A DNA stretch of 64,000 bases, from the NCBI GenBank assembly GCA_002255985.1, contig NKIR01000010.1, positions 48,248 through 112,247 on the forward strand, in the 5' to 3' direction. Origin of the DNA: Sphingomonadaceae bacterium PASS1 (GTDB lineage: Bacteria; Pseudomonadota; Alphaproteobacteria; Sphingomonadales; Sphingomonadaceae). The position numbers and the translations under genes are program-made. This document shows positions 20,667-30,456 of this stretch, piece after piece. Numbering within the stretch: position 1 is the stretch's first letter; the number at the start of each line of letters is the position of its first letter. The notes beneath the pieces were generated by a model that worked only from the letters and a program-made list of their open reading frames with translations, searched no databases and was not told the DNA's origin.

Positions 20667-22898
20667 ATGAACATCCCCGCCACCCGAACCTTTTTAACCC
20701 GCTTTTTGCTTGTTCCGATTTTTATCGGTTGTGGGTCTGTGTCGACTGTCGCATTTGCCCAAACGGGACCCTCAGCAGCAGTCTCTCAAAAGCCAAGCGA
20801 CCAAATCGATTTTTCTGCCGCTGTCGTTGAATATGATTCAAACACAGAAACCGTCACTGCAAAAGGCGACGTTTTTGTCAGTCGCCAAGGTTACACCGTG
20901 CGCGCAGACAATATTATCTGGGACCGCAACAGCGGGAAGGTTTTCGCTGAAGGCGCCATCCGCGCTATCGGTCCTGAAGGCGACATCGCATATGGTGACA
21001 AGATTGAACTTACCGATGCCTTAAAAGACGGCGTTATAGACAATTTACTTGTGGTTTTGGCAGACGAAAGCCGGCTAGCCGCAAAACGCGGCGCACGGAA
21101 AGATGGCATTTATACGCTTGATTATGCGGCATACACAGCCTGCAACGTACTAGACGCTGACGGCTGCCCCAAAAAACCAAGCTGGGAAGTAAAAGCGGCC
21201 AAGGTCGTTTATGACCCCAGCAAAAAACGCGTCGTTTACAAAGGTGCCCGGATCGAACTGTTTGGCTTGCCCATCATTCCTTTGCCATTTCTGTCACACC
21301 CCGTAGACACGAAAGCTGGAAGCGGCTTTCTTGTACCCAGCATCGGCTTTTCGCGGAATAATGGTGCCGAGCTTGAACAATCCTATTATTGGCGGATAGC
21401 CGAAAATCGTGATGCTACTGCAGCGATCACCGCGTTTTCCGGGGCAGCGCCCTTGGGTAGGCTAAACGTCCGAACGCTCGAAAAAAATGGCGCTATCGAT
21501 CTGACTGCATACGGGACGTATAGTAACCGTATTAATACGAGCGGCGATTTGACGCCTGTCGGCGCAGATGTGTTCCGTGGGTATTTAGAAGGCGCAGCGA
21601 AGTTCCAACTCAACACTAACTGGTCTGTTGCAGCATCGGGCCGTTATGCTTCGGATCGCACGTTTTTGCGGCGTTATGACATAAGCCGGGATGACAGGCT
21701 CCGCTCGACCTTTGCGGCCGAGCGGATTGACGACAAGAGCTACTTTTCACTTGGAGGCTGGGCAGTCCAAACCCTGCGCACCGGTGATCGCCAAGGTCTA
21801 GCGCCAATCGCGCTACCCGAAATTGATTACCGTCAGCGCATGGATGCGCCTGTTGTCGGTGGGACAATTCAGCTTCAAGCCAACAGCCTGGCCATCGGCC
21901 GCACCGAGGGCCAGGACACGCAGCGTGCATTTGCGGCAGCCAAATGGGATCTGCGCAAAATAACCGGACTTGGGCAGGAATTAACGTTCACTATGCTTGC
22001 GCGCGGGGATGTGTATCATAGCGATGAAAATGCCAGCACCCTGACCACCATTTACCGTGGCGATTCCGGATGGGAGCACCGCGCCATTTTCGCCGCTGCA
22101 ACTGACATTAAATGGCCTTTTGTTGGTAAAGCATTTGGCGGCACACAGATCCTTACGCCGCGCGTTCAAATTGTCGCAGCACCGTCAATTTCCAATTTGA
22201 ACATTCCGAATGAAGATTCGCGCGCAGTGGATTTGGAAGACAGCAATCTTTTCGCGCTGAACCGTTTCCCGGGCTATGATCGATTTGAAGACGACTATCG
22301 GGTCACGTACGGGTTCGACTGGGCATTACGTAAATCCGACTTTACGGCTGACGTAAGCCTTGGCCAAAGTTATCGCCTATCCAACCGAGAGTCGATTTTC
22401 CCGGATGGAACGGGCTTATCTGACAAAGCGTCGGATATTGTCGGCCGGTCCGAATTTCGCTTCAAAGACTTGGTGAAGCTCACCCACCGATTCCGTCTCG
22501 ACAAAGACAATTTAGCAATCCGCCGTAATGAGGTCGACGCCACAATCGGTTCACGCGGCACCTACGTTCAGGCGGGTTATCTGAAGCTCAATCGGAATGT
22601 TGGTCCCACCCTTGAAGACCTCACTGACCGCGAAGAAATTCGTTTGGCCGGACGCGTGCGTGTTGCGCGTTATTGGTCTTTATTTGGTTCTACCATTATC
22701 GATTTGACCGACACTGCGGAGGATCCGACAAGCATTTCCGATGGCTTTGATCCTATCCGTCACCGGCTTGGCGTTTCCTATGACGACGACTGCTTGTCGT
22801 TAAGTCTGACTTGGCGACGCGACTATCAGCCTGTCGGAGATTCACAGCGTGGAAACAGCTTTCTGTTCCATCTGGCATTTCGCAATCTCGGTGTGTAA
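20667..22898 (+). CDS. lptD: LPS-assembly outer-membrane protein LptD
   Basis: LptD is the outer-membrane barrel that inserts lipopolysaccharide or its sphingomonad counterpart into the outer leaflet. The 743-residue protein has a signal peptide ending near VSTVAFAQ and an OstA/LptA-like domain (YDSNTETVTAKGDVFVSRQG, VRADNIIWDRNSG). A long barrel region with LPIIPLPFLSHPVDTKAGSG follows, a segment typical of LptD. The C-terminus NSFLFHLAFRNLGV ends as expected for an outer-membrane barrel. The start at 20667 begins the signal peptide; upstream in-frame codons are not needed. surA follows directly, so an envelope-biogenesis operon is likely. Confidence 0.94.
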   Translation: MNIPATRTFLTRFLLVPIFIGCGSVSTVAFAQTGPSAAVSQKPSDQIDFSAAVVEYDSNTETVTAKGDVFVSRQGYTVRADNIIWDRNSGKVFAEGAIRAIGPEGDIAYGDKIELTDALKDGVIDNLLVVLADESRLAAKRGARKDGIYTLDYAAYTACNVLDADGCPKKPSWEVKAAKVVYDPSKKRVVYKGARIELFGLPIIPLPFLSHPVDTKAGSGFLVPSIGFSRNNGAELEQSYYWRIAENRDATAAITAFSGAAPLGRLNVRTLEKNGAIDLTAYGTYSNRINTSGDLTPVGADVFRGYLEGAAKFQLNTNWSVAASGRYASDRTFLRRYDISRDDRLRSTFAAERIDDKSYFSLGGWAVQTLRTGDRQGLAPIALPEIDYRQRMDAPVVGGTIQLQANSLAIGRTEGQDTQRAFAAAKWDLRKITGLGQELTFTMLARGDVYHSDENASTLTTIYRGDSGWEHRAIFAAATDIKWPFVGKAFGGTQILTPRVQIVAAPSISNLNIPNEDSRAVDLEDSNLFALNRFPGYDRFEDDYRVTYGFDWALRKSDFTADVSLGQSYRLSNRESIFPDGTGLSDKASDIVGRSEFRFKDLVKLTHRFRLDKDNLAIRRNEVDATIGSRGTYVQAGYLKLNRNVGPTLEDLTDREEIRLAGRVRVARYWSLFGSTIIDLTDTAEDPTSISDGFDPIRHRLGVSYDDDCLSLSLTWRRDYQPVGDSQRGNSFLFHLAFRNLGV

Positions 22899-23003
22899 AG
22901 CATCCGGAATAAATTTGCGGAGAAGGATAATACTGCTCATCTGCTGTTCAGCAGTGTCTGGTTACCCGTCGCCTCGAACTGTCTGTGTACTGGATGTAAA
23001 TCA

Positions 23004-24344
23004 ATGAAGTTATTCAAGCGCCTGCCCCTCGTCGCCGTGCTCGTTTCCGCCACGGCGCTGACACCGCTGATCGCGCAAACTGTCGGTGACGATGCTGTGC
23101 CAGAAGCCAAATTGGGCATTTCGGATGGACAGCAACTATTTGGCAAAAACGACCCGAATGTGCGCCGTGCAACGGCGCAGGTGAATGGCGAGATTATTAC
23201 AGGCACTGACATTGATCACCGCCTCGCGCTGATCGTTGCTGCCAATGAAAATAAGCTGCCACCGGAAGAATTGGCGCGTTTCCGTGCACAGATTTTGACA
23301 AACCTGATTGATGAGACGCTTCAAATTCAAGAAGCAGCGGCCAATGAGATTGAAGTCACAGAAGCTGAAGTGAATCAGTATTTCGACCGCGTGGCGCAGC
23401 AAAATTTCAATCGGCCTGCAAATGAAGTTGAAAAATATCTGATCTCTATCGGTTCATCCGTAGCGACATTGAAGCGCCAGATTAAGGGCGAGCTTTCCTG
23501 GAGCCGCTTGTTGTCGCGCAATGTGCGTCCGTCCGCTAATGTCAGCGACGATGAAGTAATTGCAATTATTGAGCGCATTAAGGCAACCAAGGGAACCACT
23601 GAATACCGTTTGGGCGAGATTTACCTGTCCGCAACGCCGGAAACGATGCCAGCGGTCACCGAAAACGCCAAGAAAATCATCGACCAGCTTCGGCAGGGCG
23701 GCAACTTTGTCGCATATGCGCGTCAGTTTTCGGAAGCCTCAACAGCGTCGGTGGGCGGTGATCTTGGCTGGCTAGGTTTGGCACAGCTGCCGCAGTCGCT
23801 CGCAAATGCCGCCGCCAACATGAACGCGAACGAGGTGCAGGCTGTCGCCTCACCCGGCGGGATTTCGATTTTGCTTTTGATCGACAAGCGTCAGGTCGCA
23901 ACGTCCGATCCACGCGATTCCGTGCTCAGCTTAAAACAGATCGCGATAACCTTTCCAAAAGGTACCACGGAAGCTGAAGTTGCACCGCTGGTAAAGCAAT
24001 TTAGCGAAGAAACACAGAAAATCACAGGTTGTGGTGCGGCCGACGAAATGGCGCGAAAACTGGGCGCCGATGTGGTCAACCGCGACGGCATTAAAATCCG
24101 CGAGCTTCCCGCACCGTTGCAGCAGGTCATGCTGGATTTGCAGATTGGGCAGTCGACACCGCCTTATGGTTCCTTACAAGACGGCGTTCGCGTCTTCGTC
24201 TTATGTGGTCGTGATGCCCCGCAGGAAGCTTCATCTGAAAGCTTTGATGAAATCATGTCGCGGCTGGAAGAAGAGCGCGTAAATAAGCGCGCCCGGATTT
24301 ACCTACGCGATTTGCGCCGCGACGCTGTTATCGAATATAACTGA
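23004..24344 (+). CDS. surA: Periplasmic chaperone/peptidyl-prolyl isomerase SurA-like
   Basis: SurA escorts outer-membrane proteins such as LptD through the periplasm. The 446-residue protein has a signal peptide (LPLVAVLVSATALTPLIAQ) and a helical N-terminal domain (ATAQVNGEIITGTDIDHRLA, LIDETLQIQEAAANEIEVTE). A parvulin domain contains FVAYARQFSEASTASVGGDL and GWLGLAQLPQ. It sits after its likely client lptD and overlaps pdxA by one base (TGATG), matching the common lptD-surA-pdxA-rsmA order. Confidence 0.92.
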   Translation: MKLFKRLPLVAVLVSATALTPLIAQTVGDDAVPEAKLGISDGQQLFGKNDPNVRRATAQVNGEIITGTDIDHRLALIVAANENKLPPEELARFRAQILTNLIDETLQIQEAAANEIEVTEAEVNQYFDRVAQQNFNRPANEVEKYLISIGSSVATLKRQIKGELSWSRLLSRNVRPSANVSDDEVIAIIERIKATKGTTEYRLGEIYLSATPETMPAVTENAKKIIDQLRQGGNFVAYARQFSEASTASVGGDLGWLGLAQLPQSLANAAANMNANEVQAVASPGGISILLLIDKRQVATSDPRDSVLSLKQIAITFPKGTTEAEVAPLVKQFSEETQKITGCGAADEMARKLGADVVNRDGIKIRELPAPLQQVMLDLQIGQSTPPYGSLQDGVRVFVLCGRDAPQEASSESFDEIMSRLEEERVNKRARIYLRDLRRDAVIEYN

Positions 24345-25363
24345 TGCCGGTTGGCCGACTGGAACTGCCACTGGCCGTTTCGGTCGGTGACCCGGCGGGT
24401 ATAGGGCCGGAGATAATCGGCAAAGCGTGGGAGGCCCGCCACACGGCTGGCTTGGCGCCCTTCTTCGCAATTGGTGATATCGCCAGCTTCGCGCCGCATT
24501 GGAATGGTCCGGTCTTCCGCATCGAAGATCCCGCCGAAACCTTTGCGCATTTTGATACGGCTCTTCCGGTCATCCAAGTGCATAACTGCATTTCGATTGT
24601 TCCGGGTATTCCAGACCTTGATGGCGCGCATTGCGCATATCAGGCGCTTGAAATGGCGATTGGCTTTGCCCGTGCAGGCAGTGCCGCCGCGTTGGTCACG
24701 GGCCCTGTATCCAAGGCGCAGTTATACGCGGTGGGCTTCACGCATCCCGGCCAGACAGAGTTTATTGCGGAGCGTTGCGGCGTTTCCAAAAACAACGCCG
24801 TGATGATGCTCGCTGGGCCTGATCTGCGCGTTGTCCCAATGACAACGCATATCCCGCTCGCGTCCGTCGCAGAACAGCTTGACGGTCGGCTTATCCGCCA
24901 ACGCCTGCGTGCGACAGCCAAGGGCCTGCAACGTAATTTTGGCATAGCAAATCCACGGCTGGCAGTTGCTGGGTTTAATCCGCATGCTGGCGAATCAGGC
25001 AATATGGGCCGCGAAGAACTGGACATATTTGAACCCGCGATTGAACAGATTCGCGGTGAAGGTTTCGACGTTGTTGGTCCCCTGCCTGCTGACACGATGT
25101 TTCATGCCGAAGCGCGGTCGCATTATGACGCCGCATTGTGCGCATATCATGATCAGGCCCTCATTCCTTTGAAAACGCTGTATTTTCATGATGCGGTGAA
25201 TATCACGCTGGGGCTGCCCGTTGTCCGCACCTCGCCAGACCATGGCACTGCGTTCGGAATTGCTGGCAAGAACATAGCACTTCCGCTTTCGATGATTGCT
25301 GCGATTAAGATGTCTGAATCGGCGGCGCTTCATCGCCTTGCTGCTGCCGATCTTGGCGGATGA
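24344..25363 (+). CDS. pdxA: 4-hydroxythreonine-4-phosphate dehydrogenase
   Basis: PdxA oxidises 4-phosphohydroxy-threonine in DXP-dependent pyridoxal phosphate synthesis. The 339-residue protein has LAVSVGDPAGIGPEI at the start, LVTGPVSKAQLY, the metal-site region FTHPGQTEFIAERCG and LNPHAGE-type VAGFNPHAGESGNMGREE. The conserved YHDQALIPLKTL also occurs near the end. It is translationally coupled to surA and rsmA. Confidence 0.96.
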   Translation: MPVGRLELPLAVSVGDPAGIGPEIIGKAWEARHTAGLAPFFAIGDIASFAPHWNGPVFRIEDPAETFAHFDTALPVIQVHNCISIVPGIPDLDGAHCAYQALEMAIGFARAGSAAALVTGPVSKAQLYAVGFTHPGQTEFIAERCGVSKNNAVMMLAGPDLRVVPMTTHIPLASVAEQLDGRLIRQRLRATAKGLQRNFGIANPRLAVAGFNPHAGESGNMGREELDIFEPAIEQIRGEGFDVVGPLPADTMFHAEARSHYDAALCAYHDQALIPLKTLYFHDAVNITLGLPVVRTSPDHGTAFGIAGKNIALPLSMIAAIKMSESAALHRLAAADLGG

Positions 25364-26181
25364 CGGTGTCGCTCCCTCCGCTTAGAGACGTCATTGCGCG
25401 ACATGGTTTGTCCGCAAGTAAGGCGCTTGGCCAAAATTTTCTGTTTGATGAAAAGCTGCTTGATCGCATTGCTGCGATTCCCGGCGGCTTGGCTGGCGAG
25501 CACGTATATGAAGTCGGCCCCGGCCCCGGCGGCCTCACCAGAGCGCTCCTGCGTGCAGGCGCGCAGGTGCTGGCCGTTGAACGCGATCATCGTTGCCTTC
25601 CTGCCCTGGCCGAGCTGTCAAAGGCATTTCAGGGCCAGCTTCGCGTGATTGAAGGCGATGCGTTAAAAATCGATCCATTCGCCGAAATTGGTGCACCGTT
25701 TCACGTTGTTTCAAACCTGCCGTACAATGTCGGCACGGCGCTTGCGGTCGGCTGGCTGGGCGGCAACGAATGGCCGCCACGTTGGAAAAGCCTGACCTTG
25801 ATGTTCCAACGTGAAGTGGCAGACCGTATTATCGCAGCGCCGGGCTCGGGGGCATTTGGCCGGCTCGCGATATTGGCGCAGTGGCGGTCAAATGCGGCAA
25901 TTGCGATGCCTGTTCACCGTTCCGCATTTACGCCTCCGCCAAAGGTAATGTCGGCAGTGGTGCATATCACGCCAAAGGATGCGCCCACAGATGTTAAGAT
26001 GTCTGTGCTCGAAAATCTGACAGGCGCCGCCTTTGGCCAGCGCCGCAAAATGTTGCGGCAGAGCCTAAAGGGCGTCGCCGGCGCGTTAGAAGCGTTGAAC
26101 GTGGCTGGAATAGCCGAAGATCGCCGCCCCGAAACCGTAACTATTTCGGAGTGGTGCGCTCTGGCAAAGGAAGTGGGTTAA
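25360..26181 (+). CDS. rsmA: 16S rRNA dimethyladenosine transferase RsmA (KsgA)
   Basis: RsmA dimethylates two adjacent adenosines in helix 45 of 16S rRNA. The 273-residue protein has LGQNFLFDEKLLDRI, the SAM site VYEVGPGPGGLTRALL, the catalytic NLPYNVGTAL and LTLMFQREVADRI. Its ATG overlaps the pdxA stop (ATGA). Confidence 0.97.
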   Translation: MTVSLPPLRDVIARHGLSASKALGQNFLFDEKLLDRIAAIPGGLAGEHVYEVGPGPGGLTRALLRAGAQVLAVERDHRCLPALAELSKAFQGQLRVIEGDALKIDPFAEIGAPFHVVSNLPYNVGTALAVGWLGGNEWPPRWKSLTLMFQREVADRIIAAPGSGAFGRLAILAQWRSNAAIAMPVHRSAFTPPPKVMSAVVHITPKDAPTDVKMSVLENLTGAAFGQRRKMLRQSLKGVAGALEALNVAGIAEDRRPETVTISEWCALAKEVG

Positions 26182-26231
26182 CGCATCTAGCAGGGGTGGC
26201 CCTTTGGATTATCCAAGGCTAAGAATGCGAT

Positions 26232-27440
26232 ATGCACACGCTATCTGCCAGCGAACGACAGGCGCTTGAAACCATAGAGCAACCAAACATGCTTGGCCAA
26301 GTCCAGAACTGGGCCGCGATCAACAGCGGCTCGGGCAATCTTGACGGCCTTGCCACCACTGCCGATTTGCTCGCGGACGCATGCTCGACCCTGCCTGGCG
26401 AAGTAACACTCGTTGAGCCCGAACCTGTGGATCGCGTGTTATCCGACGGAACGGTGACCACAGTGACGCATGGGCGGCATTTGCTGATGACCGTTCGCCC
26501 GGAATGTCCGGCACAATTGCTGTTTACCGGACATATGGACACGGTGTTTCCTGTAGACCATCATTTTCAGACATTGCGTTTGCTTGACAATGGCACGTTA
26601 AATGGCCCCGGTGTGGCCGACATGAAGGGTGGCATTGCTGTGATGCTGGCCGCTTTGAAGGCTGCAGAATCGTCGGGAAAACTCGCACAAACGGGATACC
26701 AGATACTCATCAACAGCGATGAAGAGGTTGGCTCGCCATCATCCGCCAAATTGATCGCACAGCTTGCGCAGAATAAGCTTGCTGCGCTCACTTATGAACC
26801 CGCATTGCCCGACGGTACACTGGCGGGCGAACGTGGCGGAAGCGGCAATTTCTCCATCATCATTGCGGGTAAATCGGCGCATGCGGGCCGGAACCCCCAC
26901 GATGGACGCAACGCGCTTTTGGCGGCGGCGGACCTCGCGCTGCGGCTCAAGCAACTTTCACGCGAAGGCCTGTCGGTAAATCCGGCCAAAATCGACGGCG
27001 GCGGTCCCAATAATGTCGTGCCCGATCATGCGATATTGCGGGTGAACTTTCGCCCGCGCACGCCAGAGATCTTGCAGCAGACGGACGTGGACCTGCGCAG
27101 GATCATTGCCGACATTGAACGTGAACATGATGTGCGTGCGCATCTGCACGGCAGTTTCGGCCGCCCGCCAAAGCCCATTGATGATGAGGCTGCGAAGCTG
27201 TTTGGCTTGGTCAAGCGATGCGGGGCTGATCTAGGCATCCCAGTGGCATGGCGTTCCAGCGGCGGCGTATGTGATGGAAATAATATCGCAGCCTGCGGTG
27301 TCCCGGTTGTCGATACGATGGGCGTGCGCGGGGGCAGCATTCACAGTTCCGATGAATTCCTCATCGTCGAAAGTTTGGTCGAACGCGCACAATTATCGGC
27401 GCTGACGATTATGCGCTTATCAGAAAAAGGGACTTTATGA
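26232..27440 (+). CDS. M20-family hydrolase (deacylase/carboxypeptidase type)
   Basis: A 402-residue zinc hydrolase of the M20/ArgE-CPG2 family. Metal and catalytic motifs are LLFTGHMDTVFP, LNGPGVADMKGG and the Glu pair in LINSDEEVGSP. A dimerisation domain contains KSAHAGRNPHDGRNAL. The stop overlaps the astA start (ATGA), so it belongs to the astA-astB operon. The canonical AstE desuccinylase is of a different family (M14-like), and no astE is seen. This enzyme might remove succinyl or another acyl group instead; that role is inferred only from position. Confidence 0.85.
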   Translation: MHTLSASERQALETIEQPNMLGQVQNWAAINSGSGNLDGLATTADLLADACSTLPGEVTLVEPEPVDRVLSDGTVTTVTHGRHLLMTVRPECPAQLLFTGHMDTVFPVDHHFQTLRLLDNGTLNGPGVADMKGGIAVMLAALKAAESSGKLAQTGYQILINSDEEVGSPSSAKLIAQLAQNKLAALTYEPALPDGTLAGERGGSGNFSIIIAGKSAHAGRNPHDGRNALLAAADLALRLKQLSREGLSVNPAKIDGGGPNNVVPDHAILRVNFRPRTPEILQQTDVDLRRIIADIEREHDVRAHLHGSFGRPPKPIDDEAAKLFGLVKRCGADLGIPVAWRSSGGVCDGNNIAACGVPVVDTMGVRGGSIHSSDEFLIVESLVERAQLSALTIMRLSEKGTL

Positions 27441-28468
27441 CCTTCATCATCCGTCCGGCAAATATGGACGATCTTCAGCCAATTTATGAAATGGCCAAAA
27501 GGACAGGCGGCGGTTTCACCAATCTGCCGCCCGACAGGAAGGCACTATTACAAAAGCTAGAGCGGTCGGCCGCTGGCTTTGACCGTGTGGGTGAAGATGT
27601 CGCCGACGATTTATATGTTTTCGTTCTGCAAAATACCGCGACAGGTGAAGTGCGTGGGACATGCCAGATATTTGGCAAAGTTGGCCAAAGATGGCCTTTC
27701 TACAGCTATCGCATTGGCGCATTGACGCAGCATAGCGTTGAACTGGAACGGACGTTCCGTGCGGACATCCTTAATCTGTCAACGGACTTGGAAGGCGCGA
27801 CGGAAGTTGGCGGATTGTTCCTGCATCCCGGCGAGCGGGCTGGCGGCTTAGGTATGTTGATTGCGCGCAGCCGATATTTGTTCATCCGCAACCATCGTCA
27901 AAGATTTGCCGACCGCACAATCGCAGAATTGCGTGGCGTCATCGACGAAGCTGGCGGATCACCGTTTTGGGACGGGGTCGCCGGTCGCTTTTTCGGCATG
28001 AGCTTTCAGGAAGCGGATGAATTCAACGCTAAATTCGGCAACCAGTTTATCGCTGACCTCATGCCAAAGCACCCCGTATACATTGCAATGCTTCCCGATA
28101 GCGCAAAGACAGTCATCGGCGTACCGCATCCTTCAGGCCGCGCTGCAATGCGTATGCTAGAAAATGAGGGATTTGCTTGGGAAAATTACGTCGATATCTT
28201 TGATGGCGGCCCGACGATGACCGCGCGTACGGATCAAATCCGCAGCATCCGTGACGCGAAAGACGTCATAATAACCGCAGTCAGCGATGACGTTGGCGAA
28301 CATAAATCAGGTGATAAAAAGCTGATAACGCTGGGCCGTCTGCATGCGTTTAAAGCCGCCTATGGTTGGATCGATGATAAAGGCGACGATGTCATTATCG
28401 ACAGCAATTGTGCACGCACGTTGGGCATTTCAGCAGGTGATGCAGTAACCTATGTCGAGCGCGCTTGA
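27437..28468 (+). CDS. astA: Arginine N-succinyltransferase
   Basis: AstA succinylates L-arginine, the first step of the AST arginine-degradation route. The 343-residue protein begins MTFIIRPANMDDLQPIYEMA and has GGGFTNLPPDR, EVGGLFLHPGERAGGLGMLI and PFWDGVAGRFFGMSFQEADE. The segment FEGN-type ENEGFAWENYVDIFDGGPTM also fits AstA. It is coupled to the upstream M20 hydrolase and followed by astB after two bases. Confidence 0.95.
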   Translation: MTFIIRPANMDDLQPIYEMAKRTGGGFTNLPPDRKALLQKLERSAAGFDRVGEDVADDLYVFVLQNTATGEVRGTCQIFGKVGQRWPFYSYRIGALTQHSVELERTFRADILNLSTDLEGATEVGGLFLHPGERAGGLGMLIARSRYLFIRNHRQRFADRTIAELRGVIDEAGGSPFWDGVAGRFFGMSFQEADEFNAKFGNQFIADLMPKHPVYIAMLPDSAKTVIGVPHPSGRAAMRMLENEGFAWENYVDIFDGGPTMTARTDQIRSIRDAKDVIITAVSDDVGEHKSGDKKLITLGRLHAFKAAYGWIDDKGDDVIIDSNCARTLGISAGDAVTYVERA

Positions 28469-28470
28469 TC

Positions 28471-29724
28471 ATGGCTTTGATCGAAATAAATTTTGATGGG
28501 ATCATTGGGCCAAGCCATAATTACGCCGGATTGAGCGTTGGCAACCTGGCATCGTCAAACAATGCCGGCGCACCGTCTTATCCAAAGGCTGCGGCGCTGC
28601 AGGGCATCGAAAAGATGCGCGCGAACGTGCGCCTTGGATTAGCGCAGGGTTTCTTCATGCCGCTCGACCGGCCGAACCAAAATTGGCTTTCCGGACTGTC
28701 GACCGACATGCAATCGGCGGAACCGCATATCCGCGCCGCGGCTTTTTCGGCGTCGGCCATGTGGGCGGCCAATGCAGCCACGGTATCGCCCGCGCCTGAT
28801 ACGGCGGATGGCAAATGTCATCTGTCGGCGGCGAACCTGCTGACGATGGCGCACCGCAGCCATGAATGGACCGGAACACTTGCGCAGTTAAAACTGGCAT
28901 TTGCCGATGACGAACATTTTGCAGTGCATGGGCCCGTTCCAGCGCCGTTTGGCGATGAAGGCGCCGCAAACTTCATGCGCCTGTGCCGAACGCACGGGGA
29001 CGCTGGCATTGAGATATTTGCATATGGCAAATCGGGCGGACCATTCCCCGCACGTCAGCATATTGAGGCATCGAAAGCCATTGCGCGGGCGCACCGGCTA
29101 GACGCAGACAAAACATTGTTCGTTCAGCAATCCGAGGTCGCGATTGCGGCGGGTGCGTTCCACAATGACGTCGTTGCCGTGGCCAACGAACATGTGCTCT
29201 TCACCCATGAGCAGGCGTTTGAACATCCCGAGCAAGCCTATGCCGATATCAAGCGGCTCTTGCCCGAGGCAGAGATCATCATTGTGCCTGCCGACCGGGT
29301 CAGCCTTGCCGATGCTATTCAAAGCTATCTGTTCAATGCGCAGTTGGTGACGTTACCCGACAGCGGCATGGCGCTTATTCTGCCCAGTGAAGCTCAGGAT
29401 AATGCGCGCGTTTGGGGCTGGCTTAGCGAGATGGTCGCAGGCAATGGCCCAATTCGCAAGCTGGTCCCCGTCGATGTGCGCCAATCGATGGCGAATGGAG
29501 GCGGCCCGGCCTGTTTGCGCCTCCGCGTTGTCGCGGATCCAGCCACAGTTGATCCACGCTTCATCGCGAACGATGCTAAGCTCAACCAGATTGCGCGCGT
29601 GGTTGCTACATATTGGCCAGAGTCGATTGTTCCGGACCAATTGGGCGATGCGTCACTGATGGATCAGGTACGCGCGGCGCGCATGGCACTGTTAACGGCA
29701 TGTGACCTAATGGCGTTAGCCTGA
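28471..29724 (+). CDS. astB: N-succinylarginine dihydrolase
   Basis: AstB removes two ammonia and CO2 from succinylarginine to give succinylornithine. The 417-residue protein has NFDGIIGPSHNYAGLSVGN at the start, FFMPLDRPNQNWLSGL, LFVQQSEVAIAAGAFHNDVV with the catalytic His, and VRQSMANGGGPACLRLRVV with the active-site Cys. The ATG at 28471 is chosen over a TTG at 28465, which overlaps the astA stop. Confidence 0.95.
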   Translation: MALIEINFDGIIGPSHNYAGLSVGNLASSNNAGAPSYPKAAALQGIEKMRANVRLGLAQGFFMPLDRPNQNWLSGLSTDMQSAEPHIRAAAFSASAMWAANAATVSPAPDTADGKCHLSAANLLTMAHRSHEWTGTLAQLKLAFADDEHFAVHGPVPAPFGDEGAANFMRLCRTHGDAGIEIFAYGKSGGPFPARQHIEASKAIARAHRLDADKTLFVQQSEVAIAAGAFHNDVVAVANEHVLFTHEQAFEHPEQAYADIKRLLPEAEIIIVPADRVSLADAIQSYLFNAQLVTLPDSGMALILPSEAQDNARVWGWLSEMVAGNGPIRKLVPVDVRQSMANGGGPACLRLRVVADPATVDPRFIANDAKLNQIARVVATYWPESIVPDQLGDASLMDQVRAARMALLTACDLMALA

Positions 29725-29818
29725 CTGTCGGTTTTTCTTACAAACGGCGCATGCGTTAACCATCGTAACCGCTGCAAATGCTTATTTGGCACGGGTGTTG
29801 CTTCATATACAGTTAACT

Positions 29819-30043
29819 ATGAAACGCATCCATCGCCTATTCACGATCAAAACGAAACTGGAGGTCTATATGATCACCTATGCGCTTGGCTTGGGTGCCG
29901 TGAAGCGTGGTCAGGAGTATATGATCCAATATCCCGGTAACATCGGGAAAGTGTTCTTCGTGCTGTGCACAGGCGCCGTTTTCATCGCTGCCGCCAAAAT
30001 GCTTCAAGCGGTCGAATTGGATGCAGCCTTCGGCGTCGATTAA
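29819..30043 (+). CDS. Small membrane protein, unknown
   Basis: A 74-residue protein starting MKRIHRLFTIKTKLEVYM, with a C-terminal hydrophobic helix (VFFVLCTGAVFIAAAKML). A strong GGAGG site precedes an internal ATG at 29870, which would give a 57-residue protein. The longer form keeps an arrangement (charged helix, then LGLGAVKRGQ, then one membrane segment) that resembles short proteins seen in sphingomonads. That resemblance is from memory and not certain. It lies between astB and the convergent ssrA. Confidence 0.55.
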   Translation: MKRIHRLFTIKTKLEVYMITYALGLGAVKRGQEYMIQYPGNIGKVFFVLCTGAVFIAAAKMLQAVELDAAFGVD

Positions 30044-30061
30044 ACCAGCAGATTCGCGCTC

Positions 30062-30418
30062 AATAAGGAAAAGTCCCGGGATTCTGTTGCTCGGCTCCCG
30101 GGGGCCGCCGTAACCTTTCTGTTGCCCGGCCGGTCCGGCCGCGTTCTTTTAGTATAAGTTCAGACCGTGAGGCCCAAAATTATGCTGCGAGAGCAAGTGC
30201 TTCGTTATCGTTTGCACCTATTGGTTATGAACCATTTCACGGCTTATTCATGCCGGGCAAAAACAATGCTTTTCAACGCACGTCGATCCTAGTTCAGCCC
30301 CTCCAATACCTCTGGCGAACAGAGATTTTGGTGGAGCTGCCGGGTACCGCCCCCGGGTCCGCTGCATCTATTGCACATCGCAATTTATCACCATAGCCGG
30401 GCGAACCCGGCACCGACC
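30062..30418 (-). ncRNA. ssrA: Two-piece (circularly permuted) tmRNA
   Basis: tmRNA frees stalled ribosomes and tags the nascent chain for proteolysis. On the minus strand the acceptor piece comes first. It ends CAGCTCC-A-CCA with the 3' CCA at 30329-30331 and has a T-arm-like stem CCGGG/CCCGG. A spacer of about 27 bases follows, then the coding piece starts GGGGCTGAAC at 30301; GGGGCTG pairs with CAGCTCC across the spacer. The tag frame 30215-30180 reads ANDNEALALAA and then TAA. The order 3'-half before 5'-half is the alphaproteobacterial permuted form. The outer ends (about 30418 and 30062) are estimates. Confidence 0.93.
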
Positions 30419-30456
30419 TATATAGGTGCTTTTTCGTGAATGGGAAGTGAAGGCGG

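Noticed and set aside
29755..29775. CtrA-like site (TTAACC...TAACC) upstream of the small membrane protein gene
   Set aside because: Spacing and second half do not match TTAA-N7-TTAA well enough, and two TTAA-like words are expected by chance.
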